From: Kingdonia uniflora
Taxonomy: Eukaryota > Streptophyta > Magnoliopsida > Ranunculales > Circaeasteraceae
Direction: 5' to 3'
NCBI GenBank assembly: GCA_014058105.1
Contig: JACGCM010001844.1
Location: 1,860,001-1,924,000, forward strand
Length of the DNA: 64,000 nucleotides
The notes beneath the pieces are model-generated. The model searched no databases and was not told the origin of the DNA. It was given only the letters and a program-made list of their open reading frames with translations. Below, in pieces: positions 35,778-49,651 of the stretch. The first letter of the stretch is position 1, and the number at the start of each line of letters is the position of its first letter. The position numbers and the translations under genes were made by a program.

Positions 35778-36450
35778 CTATGACTTGGCAAGATGATGAG
35801 AACAGTTCAAACTCTGAAGAAGAACTACAACCACAACTGCGTCAAAAGGGTAAGAAGAATGATATTGATGCATTAGCCAAAGCTATTTCTGAACAGACGC
35901 ATAATATTCATCTCAAAGTACCAGAGTTTACTGGAAAATCTGATGTAGACGCCTTTATCGAGTGGTTGGATAAGGTAGAACGTATTTTCAACTACAAGAA
36001 ATATGGGGACCAATAGCAAGTAATGATCATTGAATCCTGCCTTACATGTTTTGCTCTCACTTGGTCGAACAATGTCCAACAAGCAAGGAGTACAATGGGT
36101 TATCGTCCTATTTCAGAATGGTGGAAAATACAGAGAGAGCTGAAGGAGAGGTTTATCCCTATGAACTACGGCGAGGTTACATTTGGGAAGCTTCAGTTCC
36201 TCAAAATGGGTCTCTCATCCCTTGAAGATTAACTTGATCAGTAATAATTCTTTGAGGCAAATGTGCGCCTCCAAGAAACTGAACAGCAGCGGGTTAGTAG
36301 GTACAAGTCTGGTCAGACAAAAAAATTCCATGAGGCAACAACACTTCAACCTGCCTTTTGTCTTACAGAAATTGTATAGTTGGCCAAACAGGCAAACGAG
36401 TTACATGCGCAGTATCGCCCTCCGATTGCAGTAACATCACTAGAAGCCCC
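35778..36450 (+). pseudogene. Ty3 Gag core, truncated
   Basis: 35,780-36,016 contains HNIHLKVPEFTGKSDVDAFI then EWLDKVERIFNYKKYGDQ, the start of a Ty3 capsid domain. After a TAG it continues in the same frame group with LTWSNNVQQARSTMGYRPIS and KRELKERFIPMNY-like text (36,023-36,232). Beyond 36,240 it reads FFEANVRLQETEQQRVSRY and LAKQANELHAQYRPPIAVTS. The frame runs to the first base of the tandem array. The leader at 34,440-35,777 is too decayed to assign, and includes a run of 13 C at 34,571-34,583. Confidence 0.8.
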
Positions 36451-38504
36451 TATCACGCCCCAAATGCAAATAATCAGTAAACTAGGCCAATTACTGAGAT
36501 TTAGGACAAATAGGTCCCCACAAATAACCAAGCCACAATAGAGTTAAGCTCCGTAATCTATCGGTGCACAAAATAGAGTAATAAATAATGCAAAGACAGC
36601 GGAAGACTAGGATAACAATAACTAAATAGAGATTACAACAAAAATTACTACAAACCTCAACAGGTTAGAAACAACAATCTAAACAAAAGAAAGTTCTCAC
36701 AAGAACATCTATACTGAGAATCCAAAATACTAACTCATAACCAATCCATCAGCTTTGGCTCTCCAACAAGATCACCACCGCCACAACTATAGACTTAAAA
36801 TATTGTTTCATTGCGAGAGTGAGAAAACCACGACTTACTAACTCCCCAAATAGCTAAGCAATTATACCAACCCTAATAAATCTATTAGACCGCAAGCCAG
36901 AAACCAAGGAAAATACTAATAGTATAAACTATACTCCAAACACAGCTGAAGCCCTCAGTGCCACACACATCTATTCCGCCTCAGAAATGCAATAACATAA
37001 AAGAGTGAGCAAACCACACTCCACTCCTACCCAACCAGGCTAAATAGCCATACTAAAAGAACTAATGCTAGAGAGAAGATGAAGGGATGAATGTGATTAG
37101 GAATGCTTAAGTTAAAGAATTACTAAGTAATGATGAGATGAATATAAAGAGAGATAAAAGGTTCTGCAAATATCCTAAAGCTGGAATAATTAAAGATGGA
37201 TAACCGAAGAATATGACCAATGACCTACAAGGTTCTATCTAGTAGTTAACTCACAAATGCCACGGGTTTTACTAACTTATCAAACCCTTAAATACTCGTG
37301 CATATGGTGTACTAAACGAATAACCCGTATAGGTTCCCTTTGCAATTAACCATATACAAACCTAATCACAGTATAAGCATAATAAACTATATATTACGAT
37401 AGCACACGAATTAGCATAATGATCTAGTTATTCAAAAAGATAAAATTCGCCTGACAAAATGCTCCAGAAGAATCAAACCAAGTAATACAACTCAATGCTC
37501 CAACAACGGCTCCTCACGAACAAACACATCCAATCAATCCACAAGCCAAACAACGCTACACCGTTACAATCTTAGCAAGGACAATTTAGAGTAAGCACAA
37601 CTCAACTAATCATAACCAGAACATAATAATCAATCTAAGCCAACATAATCCATATCTAATCCATCACATAAGGGCTCTACTAAAACAGAAATCAAATTAT
37701 CAAGGGAGGAAAAATAGTTAGGTGATGCGAACTAATTTTAGAACTCCTGAACACAACAACGATCTCCGTAATTGTTCCACTAAACCCAAATTGATCTCCC
37801 CAAAGTCTAATGTAGAGAACTAATATAAGAAGGTGAAACGCTAACCCAAATAAGCATGAAATTTAGGTAAAAGAACAGCAGGTCACCTGAAATCTGTCGA
37901 TCGGAGAAGGTGAACAGATCTAATAAACACAAGGACACCAATTGCAGCATCAATGGCAGCAACAACAATAAGAGAAAGGGTTAAAAAGGCGAGGAAAACA
38001 AGCGCATCAATGGCGACAACAATCAAGGACGAGGTGAGCAACTAAGGCAAGGTGAAACAATCCTCCATCTCCATCTCAAACAGTAGCAGCTCCTCTCCCT
38101 CTCCTCAATATCAATCTAAAATGGTTCCTCTCTCTCTCTCTCTCTAACCCTAAAATCAGCCCCCAAGCAAAATAAAACCCAAAACAAAGAGTAGAAAAAC
38201 TTTATTCTAAAACTAGAAAACGATGGTCCTTCGAACGAGTGATATAGTCGTTCGAACGACTATCACCTTCGTTCGAACGGCAACGGGAAAAATCTTAAAA
38301 AAATTCCTCCCAGATCACCTGGATCACACACAGCGCATAATAAACAACCGGAAAAATATGAGCTGCACTCTATCACAATCCAAAGATGCTAAGACTCGAA
38401 AAGATGCAATGGTTATACTAGATACATGAATCATATATATGTATATAGATGAAATGAAACCAAAACAAAACATTTCAAAAAAAATAAAATTACGGGACAT
38501 AACA
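36451..38504 (-). repeat. LTR1 of the array (2,054 bp)
   Basis: Starts TATCACGCCCCAAATGC where others have TGTCACACCCCAAATT, and ends GGGACATAACA. Shorter than the others because of at least two deletions: near 36,868 (about 110 bp) and near 38,262 (about 58 bp). Confidence 0.88.
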
Positions 38505-39975
38505 TTCTAAGGTATAGTATATCTCCTATGTAAATGTGTAACCACTAGAAAAAATAATTACACAAAGCTGATAAAATAGAAAAACCCCTAAACTCCCCAT
38601 CAAACTACAAAATCAGATCGTACTAGTAAATAAAAGATATAATCAGAACTATCTAATATAGATTATTATAATGTGAAGGAACTCTAACACGATAGTCCAT
38701 CGACCGCCAGGTCCACACGCATTAGCAGATGAGCTAACATGATCTCCAATAGTACCACCTCTATCTCATGGATCAAAACATCATCTCACTAAAACTGACA
38801 AAATAGATCCCTAGTATTAATCATAACTACAACTTTATTCGAGTAATACGATCATTAATGGCTCATAACCAATATAGCAAAAGTAACATATCAAAAATTA
38901 TGGGTAAAAATATATTTATATATAATTTGCATAAATTATATATTTAGTCAAATTTATAAAGTTTGATTTTTGAAATAAATAGATTAAAAGTGTATAACCA
39001 ACACAAGGGAAAAAACCAAACATCATATCCTATATGAACAACCTCTAAAATCCGATATGGACGCAATCTCCAGTCTCATTCCACGTCTGCTATGAGATCA
39101 AGTCTGCGATGCTAGATGAAAATTCTATGTAAACAATAGAATTGCATGAATAATGAAGACAAGGTGAAGGAGATGTAAATAATAGGGTAAAATGATGCAT
39201 TTCAATAAATAATGAAAACCAATCCAAACAACCAAATCAATCTTGATATGATTAAGAGCAGAAGCACAAAACTTGGTAAGAGAAAAACAAAAATGGAATA
39301 CACATCAAAACTACTACAACGACAAACTAACGTCATCTAAATTGTGCATGATCACAAACTTACAATCAAAACCTAATACCACTAAACAGGGAAAACAACC
39401 ACAACTAGAAGCCACCAACTAGCTCACCTCCCCCAACATATAGCTCACAAGCAATACCGTGCTATCCTATAGAGCTAGACCCAAAACCACATCCACCAGG
39501 TAGGAAGAAGGATGCAAAATTCTTACCAATAGTACTAACTTCTAAGATATATAAATCTAACCTAAAGTTCCAAGATCTCTAATATAGGGAGGAAAAATAT
39601 CAAGTCCAATAACTATACTAGCTATAGCTAAATCTTCATAAATCTAACACTTTACAATGATCCCAATCACTATAATCAACTTAAGAGCTAAACCCTAAGT
39701 CAATACCAACTCGGGCCACCAGAAACCAATCAATCACTATTCAAAGGATTTAAAATGAACATCATTATTCCTTTAAATCTACGGCAAAAGCCAACGCGCA
39801 AAATCTATGATAAAAGCTTATACGCAGAAGGTCTCAAGAGATTAACTCTATAACAAAACAAGCGATAGAAAAACATAGGATACCAAGAAATTATCCTAAC
39901 TCGTTCTAAAGAATTACTCAACCTATGAGTGCATGAAAAAGAGATAAGAGTTAACCTAGGCTCTGATATTAAGTC
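38505..39975 (-). other. Internal segment 1
   Basis: Non-coding. The polypurine-side phrase (GGGTAGAATG, read -) is partly deleted: about 45 bp present in other copies is missing after 38,508. The primer site at 39,959-39,971 is mutated to GGCTCTGATATTA (+ reading). Confidence 0.8.
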
Positions 39976-42199
39976 TGTCATACCCGAAATTTAAATAATC
40001 AGTAAACTATACCAATTACTGAGATTTGAGGACATGTAAGTCCCTTCAACTAACGAAGCCACAATAGAGTTAAGCTCGGTAATCTATTGGTGCACAAAAT
40101 AGAGTAATAAAGAATGCAAAGACAACGGAAGACTAGGATAATAATAACTAAGCAAAGATTTTTACAAATATTACTACAAACCTCAACAGGTTAGAAACAA
40201 CAATCTAAACAAAAAAAAGTTCTCACAAGAACATCTATATTGAGAATCTAAAATTCTAACTCAGAACCAAGCCTTCAGCTTAAGCTCTCCAACAAGATCA
40301 CCACCGACACAGCTATAGACCAAAAATGTTATTCTATTGCGAGAGTGAGCAAACCACGGCGCACTAACTCCCCAAATTGTAAAGCAATTATACCAACTAA
40401 TCACATGAATAATATAATAAAAAGATATTATTATTATTATAATAATATAATAATATAATAATAATATATGCCGAAGATGTTATGGGTATCAAATAGAAAA
40501 GTACAACAACCCTAATAAATCTATTAGACTACAAGCCAGAAGCATAGGAAAATACTAAAACTTTAAACTACACTCCAAAGACAGCTGAAGCCCTCAGCGC
40601 CACACGTATCTACACCGCCTCAAATATGCAATAACATACAAGAGTGAGCAAACCACGCCCCACTCTAACCCAACCAGCTAAAATTGCCATACTAAATGAA
40701 CTAATGCTAGAGATAAAATGATGGGATAAATGAGATGAGGAATGTTTAAGTTAAAGAATTACTAAGTAATGATGAGATGAATATGAGGAAAGATAAATGG
40801 TTCTACAAATGTCCTAAAGCAGGAATAATTAAAGATTGATAAGCGAAGAATATGACCTATGACCTTCAAGGTTCTATCTAGTAGCTAACTCACAAAATAT
40901 GTAGGTTTTACTAACTTATAGAACCCGTAAATACTCGTGCATATGGTGCACTAAACGAATAACCCGTATAGGTGCACTTAGAAATTAACCATATACTAAC
41001 CTAATCACAGTATAAAGATAATAAAGTATGTATTAGGATAACTCACGAATAAGCACAATAATCTAGTTATTCAGGATGATAAAACTCGCCTGATAAAATA
41101 CTACAGGAGAATCAATCCAAGCAATACAACTCAATGTTTCAACAATGGCACCTCACGAACAAACACATCCAATCAATCCACTAGCCAAGCAATACTACAC
41201 CGCTAGAATCCTAACAAAGACGATTTAGAGTAAGCACAACTCAACCAATCACAACCAAAACCTAATAATCAACCTAACCAAATATAATCAGTATCTAATC
41301 CATCACATAGGGGCTTTACTAAAATATAAATCAGATTATCAAGGGAGGAAAAGCAGTTAGGTGATGCGAACTGATTTTAGAACTCCTGAACACAACAACG
41401 ATCTCCGCAATCGTTCCACTAAACCCAAATTGATCTCCCCAAAGTCTAATATAGAGAACTAACATCATAAGGTAAAACGCTAACCCAAATAAGCATAAAA
41501 TTAAAGTAGAAGAATAGTAGGTTACCTTAAATATGTCAATCGGGGAAGGTAAGCAGATCGAATAAACAAACGAACCCCAATTGCAACATCAATGACAACA
41601 ACAACAACAAGAGAAAGGGTAACATTGGCGAGGAAAAATAAGCGCAACAATGGCGACAACAATCAAGGACGAGGTGAGCAACTAAGGCAAGGTAAAAGAA
41701 TCATCCATCTCCCTGTCAAAATAGCAGCAGCACCTCTCCCTCTCCTCAATATCAATCTGAAATGGTTCATCTCTCTATCACTCTCTCTGACCCTAAAATC
41801 AGCCCCCAAAGAAAACAAAACAAAATACAAAGAATAGAAAGACTTTATACTAAAATTGGAAAACGATGGTCCTTCGAAAGAGTGATATAGTCGTTCGAAC
41901 GACTCAGAGGTCATGGGCCAAATTCCAAAGGATATCTTGATTCGTTCGAACGACTATCACCTCCGTTCGAACGAAAACAGGAAAAATCCCAAAAATATTC
42001 CTCCCAGATCACCTGGATCACACACAACACAGAATAAACAACCGGTAAAATACGAGCTACACTCTACAAATATCCTAAGATGCTAAGACTCAAAAAGATG
42101 CAATTGTTACAATAGATACACGAATTATATATATGTATATAGATGAAACGAAACCTATACAATACAATAGAAATAGAAAAAAATTTACGGGACATTACA
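39976..42199 (-). repeat. LTR2 of the array (2,224 bp)
   Basis: TGTCATACCCG to GGACATTACA. It has an expanded ATTATTATTATA/AATAAT run at about 40,426-40,470 that is short or absent in the others. Confidence 0.88.
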
Positions 42200-43695
42200 T
42201 TTTACCCTCCTTAAAAGGAATTTCGTCCCAAAATATAACATCACTACTATTGTAAAATATTATCTCCTATGTAAATGTGTAACCACTAGTAAGAATAATT
42301 ACACAAAGCTGATAAAATAGAAAACCCCCTAAACTCCCCATCAAAGTACAAAACCTAACCTTACTAGTTAATAAAGGATATAATCACAACTATCTTATAT
42401 AGATTACTATAATATGAAGGGATTCTAATACGATAGTCCAACGACCGCCAGGCCCCTACGCATTAGCAGATGAGCTAACATGATCTCCAATAGTACCACC
42501 ACTATCTTATTGATAAAAACATCATCTCACCAAAACTGACAAAATAGATCCCTAGTATTATTCATAACTATAACTCTATTCGAGTAATACGACCATTAAT
42601 GGCTCACAATCAATATAGAAAAAGTAACATATCAAATATATGGGTAAAAATATATTTATATATAATTTGCTTAAAATATATATATAGTCTAATTTATATA
42701 TTTTGATTTTGGAAAAAAATAGTTTAAAAGAGCATAACCAACACAAGGGAAAAAAATTAACATCATATCCTATATGAACAATGTCAAAAATTTGATGTGT
42801 ACGCAATCTTCTGTCTCATACCACATCTGCTATGAGATCAAGTTTGTGATACAAGAAGAAAATTCTAAGTAAACTATAGAGTTACATGACAGATGAAGAC
42901 ACGGTGAACGAGATGTAAATAATAGAGTAAAATGATGCATTTCAGTAAATAATGAAAACAAATCCAAACAGCCAAATCGATCTGGACTCTATTAAGAGCA
43001 GAAACCCAAAACTCGATAAGAGAAGCGCTAAAATAGAATACACGTCAAAACTACTACAACAGAAAACATAACGTCATCCAAATAGCGTAAGATTACAAAA
43101 TTACAATCAAAACCTAACACCAAAACTAGACAGGGAAACCAACCAATACTAGAAGCCACCAACTAGCTCACCACCACCAACATACAGCTCACAAGAAATA
43201 CAGGGTTAACCTACGGAGCTAGACCCATAACCACATCCACCAGGTTAGATGAAGGATACCAAATACTAACCAAGAATACTAACTACTAAGAAATTGAAAT
43301 CTAACCTAAATGAAAAATATCAAGTCCTATAACATCACTAGCTATAGCTAAATCTACATAAATTCAACACTAATCAAAGATACCAAACACTCTAATCAAC
43401 TTAAGAACTAAACACCAAGTCAAGACCAACACAGACCACCAGAAACCAATTAATCAATATTCAAATGATTTAAGATGAACATCTTTATTCCTCTAAATCT
43501 ACGGCAATAGCCTACACGTTAAATCTACGATAGAAGCCTATACGCAGAAGGTCATAAAGGATCTACACTATAAACAAATAAGAGATATAAAAACATAGGA
43601 TACCAAGGAATCATCCTAACTCGTTATAAAGAATTACTTAACCTGTGAGTGTATGAAAAAGATATAGGAGTTAACCTAGGATCTGATACCAAGTT
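42200..43695 (-). other. Internal segment 2
   Basis: Non-coding. It begins with TTTACCCTCCTTAAAAGGAA and then TTTCGTCCCAAAA; read on the - strand this is the end of a Ty3 pol frame plus polypurine tract. The primer site at 43,679-43,691 reads GGATCTGATACCA (one change). Confidence 0.82.
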
Positions 43696-45929
43696 TGTCA
43701 CACCCCAAATTCTAATAATCAGTAAACTAGACCAATTACTAAGATTTGAGGACATGCAGGTCCCCACAAATAACCAAGCCACAATAGAGTTAAGCTCAGT
43801 AATCTATCGGTGCACAAAATAGAGTAATAAAAAATGTAAAGACAACGGAAGGCTAGGATAACAATAACTAGGCAGAGACTACTACAAATATTACTACAAA
43901 CCTCAACAGGTTAGAAAAAACAATCAAAATAAAAGAAAGTTCTCACAAGAACATCTATACAGAGAATCCAAAATACTAACTTTGAACTAAGCCTTTAGCT
44001 TAAGCCCTCCAAGAAGACCACCACCGCCACAGCTATAAACCTAAAATGTTGCTCTATTGCGAGAGTGAGCAATTCATGGCTCACTAACTCCCAAAATAGC
44101 TAAACAGTTATACCAACTAATGACATGAATAATATAATAATAAGATTTAACTATTTGTTAATGATAAAATAATATATGCCGAAGATGTTAAGGGTATCTA
44201 ATAGAAAAGTTCAGCAGCCCTAATAAATTTATTTGACTACAAGCCAGAAGCCAAGGATAATACTAAGATTATAAACTACAATCCAAACACAGCTGAAGCC
44301 CTCTGCGCCAGACGCATTCACTCCACCTCAGAAATGCAATAACATAAAAGAGTGAGCAAACCATGCCACACTCTAACCCAACAAGGCTAAATAACCATAC
44401 TAAAAGAACTAATGCTAGAGAAAAGAAGAAGGGATGAATGTGATGAGGAATGCTTAAGTTAAAGAATTTCTAAGTAATGATGAGATGAATATGAGGTAAG
44501 ATAAAAGGTTCTACAGATGTCCTAAAGCTGGAATAATTAAAGAGTGATAAACGAAAAATATGACCAAAGACCTACAAGGTTCTATCTATTTGCTAACTCA
44601 CAAATGCCACAGATTTTCTAACTTATTAAACCCCTAAATACTCCTGCAAATGGTGTACTAAACGAATAACCCGTATAGGTGCCCTTTGCAATTAACCATA
44701 TACTAACCTAATCACAGTATAAAGATAATAAACTATGTATTACGATAACTCACGAATCAACATAATGATCTAGTTATTTAGGATGAAAAAACTCGCTTGA
44801 CAAAATGCCCCAGAAGAACCAATCCAAGCAATAAGACTCAATGCACCAACAGCAACACCTCACGAACAAGCACATCCAATCAATCTACTAGCCCAGCAAC
44901 ACTACACCGCTACAATCCTAGCAATGACGATTTAGTGTAAGCACAACTCAGCTAATCATAACCAGATCCTAATAACCAACCTAACCCAACATAATCCATA
45001 TCTTATCCATCACATAAGGGCTCTACTAAAACATTAATAAGATTATCAAGGGAGGAAAAATAGTTAAGTGATGCGTACTGATTTAAGAACTCCGGAACTC
45101 AACAGCGATATCCGTAATCGTTCCTCTAAGCCCAAATTGATCTCCCTAAAGTCTAATATAGAGAATTAACATTAAATGGTGAAACTCTAACCCATATAAG
45201 CATGAAATTAAGGTAGAAGCACAACAGATTACCTAAAATGTGTTGATCAGAGACGGTGGGATGATCTGCACCTCTCTCTAGCCTCTTCAATTCAAATCTA
45301 CACAAGGACCCCAATTGCAACATCAATGGCAGCAACAACAGCAAGAGAAAGGGTAACAAAGGCAAGAAAAAATAAGCGCAACAATGGCGACAACAATCTA
45401 GGACGAGGTGACCAACTAAGGCAAGGTGAAGCAATCCTCCATTTCCCTCTCAAACAGTTGAAGCTCCTCTCCCTCTCCTCAATATCAATCTCAAATGGTT
45501 CATCTCTTTCTCTCTCTCTAACCCTAAAATCAGCCCCCATACAAAAGAAAACCAAAAACAAAGAGTAGAAAGACTTTATACTAAAACTGGAAAACGATAG
45601 TCGTTCGAGCGAGTGATATAGTCGTTCGAACGACTCAGTGGTCTTGGGCAAAATTCCAGAGGATATGTTGATTCGTTCGAACGACTATCATCTTTGTTCA
45701 AACGACAACTGGAAAAATCCCAAAAAAATCCCTCCCAGATTACCTGGATCACACACAACGCAGAATAAACAACCGGTAAAATACGAGCTACACTCTACTG
45801 TAATCCTAAGATGCTAAGATACGATAATATGCAATGGCTTCACTCGATACACAAATCATATATATGTATATAAATGAAACGAAGCCAAAACAAAGCATTT
45901 CAAAAATATAATTTTAACTGGACATTACA
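43696..45929 (-). repeat. LTR3 of the array (2,234 bp)
   Basis: TGTCACACCCCAAATTC to GGACATTACA. It belongs with LTR4 and LTR5 in having a CTGCACCTCTCTCTAGCC-type segment at about 45,265-45,285 that LTR1 and LTR2 lack. Confidence 0.88.
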
Positions 45930-47426
45930 TTCTACCCTCCTTAAAAGGAATTTCGTCCCAAAATTTAGCATCACTACTAAGGTATAGTATATCTCCTATG
46001 GAAATGTGTTACCACTAGTAATAATAATTACACAAAGCTGATAAAATAGAAAACCCCCTTAACTCGCCATCAAAGTACAAAACCAAACCTTAGTAGTAAA
46101 TAAAAGATATAATCACAACTATCTTTTTATTGATTACTACAATGTGCAGGGACTTTAACACGAAAGTCCATCGACCGACAGGTCCTCACGCATTAGCAGA
46201 TGAGCAAAAATGATCTCCAATAGTACCACCACTATCTCATGGATCAAAACATCATCTCAGCAAAACCTACAAAATAGATCTCTAGTATTAATCATAACTA
46301 CAACTCTATTCGAGTAATAGGATCATTAATGGCTCACAATCAATATAGAAAATGTAACATATCAAAAATTATGGGTAAATATATATATATATATAATTGC
46401 ATAAAATATTGATATAGTCTAATTTATATAATTTCATTTTTGAAATAAATAGATTAAAAGTGCATAACCAACACAAGGAATAAAAAATTAGCATCATATC
46501 CTATATGAGCAACGTCAAAAATCCAATGTGTATGCAATCTCCAGTCTCATACCACGTCTACTATGAGATCAAGTCTGTGATACAAGATAAAAATTCTAAG
46601 TAAACTATTGAATTACATGACTAATGAAGACAAGGTGAACGAGAAGTAAATAATTGGGCAAAATGATGCATTTCAATAAATAATGAAAACCAATCCAAAA
46701 AACCAAATCGATCTAGACTCAATTAAGGGCAGATACCTAAAATTTGATTAGAGAAACGCAAAAATGGAATACACGTCAAAAATACTTCAAAGGCAAACAT
46801 AACGTAATCCAAATAGCGTATGATCACAAACTTACAATCAAAACCCAATACCAAAACTAATGAAGGAAACAAACCACTAGAAGCCACCAACTAGCTCACC
46901 TCCCCCAACATGCAGCTCACAAGTAATACAGTGTTAACCACATCCACCAGGTTAGAATAAGGATACCAAATTCCTACCAAGAATACTAACTACTAAGAAA
47001 TTAAAATCTAATCTAAAGCTCTAAGATCTCAAATCTAGGGAGGAAAAATATCAAGTCCAATAACATCACTAGCTATAGCTAAATCTACATAAATCCAACA
47101 CTTTACAAAGATACCAAACACTATAATAAACTTAAGAACTAAATCCCAAGTCAAAACCAACTCGGACCACCAGAAACCAATCAATCACTATTCTAAGGAT
47201 TTAAGATGAACATCTTTATTCCACAAAATCTATGGCAAAAGCCTACACGCTAAATCTACGAAAGAAGCCTATACGCCAAAGGTTTCAAGAGATTAACTCT
47301 ATAACCAAACAAGCGATAGAAAAACACAGAATACAAAGAAATTATCCTAACTCATTCTAAAGAATTACTCAACCTATGAGTACAAGAAAAAGAGATAAAA
47401 GTTAACCTAGGCTCTGATACCAAGTC
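45930..47426 (-). other. Internal segment 3
   Basis: Non-coding. It keeps the CTACCCTCCTTAAAAGGAA end at left and a perfect 13-base primer site GGCTCTGATACCA (47,410-47,422; TGGTATCAGAGCC on the - strand). Confidence 0.85.
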
Positions 47427-49651
47427 TGTCACACCCCAAATTTCAATAATCAACAAACTAGTCAAATTACTGAGATTTGAGGATATGCAGGTTCACACAA
47501 ATTACCAAGCCTCAATAGAGTTAAGCTCAGTAATCTATCGGTGTACAAAATAGAGTAATAAAGAATGCAAAGACAGCGGGAGACTAGGATAACAAAAACT
47601 AAGCAGATATTACTACAAATATTACTACAAACCTCAGCAGGTTAGAAACAACAATATAAACAAAAGAAAGTTCTCAAAAGAACATCTATACTGATAATCC
47701 AAAATAATAAATCAGAACCAAGCCTTCAGGTTAAGCTCTCAAACAAGATCACCACCGCCACAAATATAAACCTAAAATGTTGCTCTATTGCTAATGTGGG
47801 CAAACCACGGCTCACTAACTTCCCAAATAGCTAACCAATTATACCAACTAATGGCATGAATAATATAATAATCTAATAAAATAATTTGTTAATGATAAAA
47901 TAATATATGCCGAAGATGTTAAGGGTATCTAATAGAAAAGTACAACAACCCTAATAAATCTATTAGACAACAAGCCAGAAGCCAAAGAAAATACTAAGAT
48001 TATAAACTACACTGCAAATACAGCTGAAGCCCTCAACGCCATACGCATCCACTCCGCCTCAAAAATGCAATAACATACATGAGTACGCAAACCTCGCCCC
48101 ACTCTAACCCAACCCAGCTAGATAGCCATACTAAAAGAACTAATGCTAGAGAAGAGGAAGGAATGAATAAGATGAGAAATGCTTAAGTTAAAGAATTACT
48201 AAGATATGATGAGATGAATATGAGGAAAGATAAAAGGTTTTACAAATGTCCTAAAGCGAGAATAATTAAAGATGGATATCCGAAGAATATAACCTATGAC
48301 GTACAAGGTTCTATCTAGTAGCTAACTCACAAATGCCGCAGGTTTAACTAACTTATCAAACCCTTATATACTCGTGCGCATGGTGTACTAAACGAATAAC
48401 CCCTATATGTGCCCTTAGCAATTAGCCATATAGTAATCTAATCACAATAAAAACATAATAAACTATGTATTACGATAACTCTTGAATCAGCATAATGATC
48501 AAGTTATTCAGGATGACAAAACTCGCCTGACGAAATGCACCAAAAGAATCAATCTAAGCAATACAACTCAATGCTCCAACAACGGCACCTCACGAACAAA
48601 TGCATCAAATCAATCCACTAACCCAGCAACACTACAACGCTTCAATCCTAGCACTGAAGATTTAGAGTAAACACAACTCAACCAATCATAACCAGAACCT
48701 AATAATCGGCCTATCCCAACATAATCTAAATATAATCCATCACTTAAGGGCTCTACTAAAGTAGAAATCAGATTATCAAGGGAGGAAAAACAGTTAGGTG
48801 ATGCGAACTGATTTCAAAACTCCTGAACACAACAACTATATCCTTAATCGTTCCTCTAAACCCAAATTGATCTTCCCAAAGTCTAATGTAGAGAACTAAC
48901 ATCAAAAGGTGAAACGCTAACCCAAATAAGCATGAAATTAAGGTAGAAGAATACCAGGTTACTTGAAATGTGCCGATCGGAGAAGGTGGGATAATATGTA
49001 CCTTTCTCTACCCTCTTCAATTAGAATCAATACAAGGACCCTAATTGCAATATCAATGGTAGCAACAACAGAAAAAGAAAGGGTAACAAAGGCGAGGTGA
49101 AATAAACGCTACAATGGCGACAACAATCAAGGACGAGGTGTGCAACTAAGGCAAGGTAAAATAATCCCCCATCTCCCTCTCAAACAGTGGAAGCTCCTCT
49201 CCCTCTCCTCATTATCAATCTGAAATGGTTCCTCACACTCTCTCTCTCTGACCCAAAAATCAGCCCCCAAATAAAAGAAAACCAAAAACAAAGAATAGAA
49301 AGACTTTATACTAAAACTGGAAAATGATAGTCGTTCGAGCGAGTGATATAGTCGTTCGATTAACTCAAAGGTCTTGGGCCAAATTCTAGAGGATATGTTG
49401 ATTAGTTCGAACCACTATCATCTTCGCTCGAACGACAGCTGGAAAAATCTCAAAAAATTCCCTCCCAGATTACCTGAATCACACACAACGCAGAATAAAC
49501 AACCGGTAAAATACGAGTTACACTCTCCAGAAATCCTAAGATGATAAGACTCAAAAATGTGCAACGATTACACTAGATACATGAATCATATATATGTGAA
49601 ACGAAGCCAAAACAAAACATTTCTAAAAGAAAATTTTTACGAGATATTATA
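47427..49651 (-). repeat. LTR4 of the array (2,225 bp)
   Basis: TGTCACACCCCAAATTTC to GAGATATTATA. The GTCGTTCGAACGAC palindrome of LTR1-3 has decayed here to GTCGTTCGATTAAC. Confidence 0.88.

Larger units (their letters stand above)
34161..36450 (+). mobile_element. Ty3/gypsy element, 5' fragment (LTR plus gag)
   Basis: LTR, primer site and Gag relic in + orientation, cut off at 36,450 where the tandem LTR array begins. Protease, RT and integrase are not in the window. The sequence right of the array (55,142 on) does not resume this gag, so the rest was lost or displaced. Confidence 0.8.

Noticed and set aside
41592..41914. Overlapping frames on both strands within LTR2, similar to frames at 45,298-45,651 in LTR3
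   Set aside because: They are similar only because the LTRs are copies. Frames are shifted between copies and low in complexity (CT and GA tracts).
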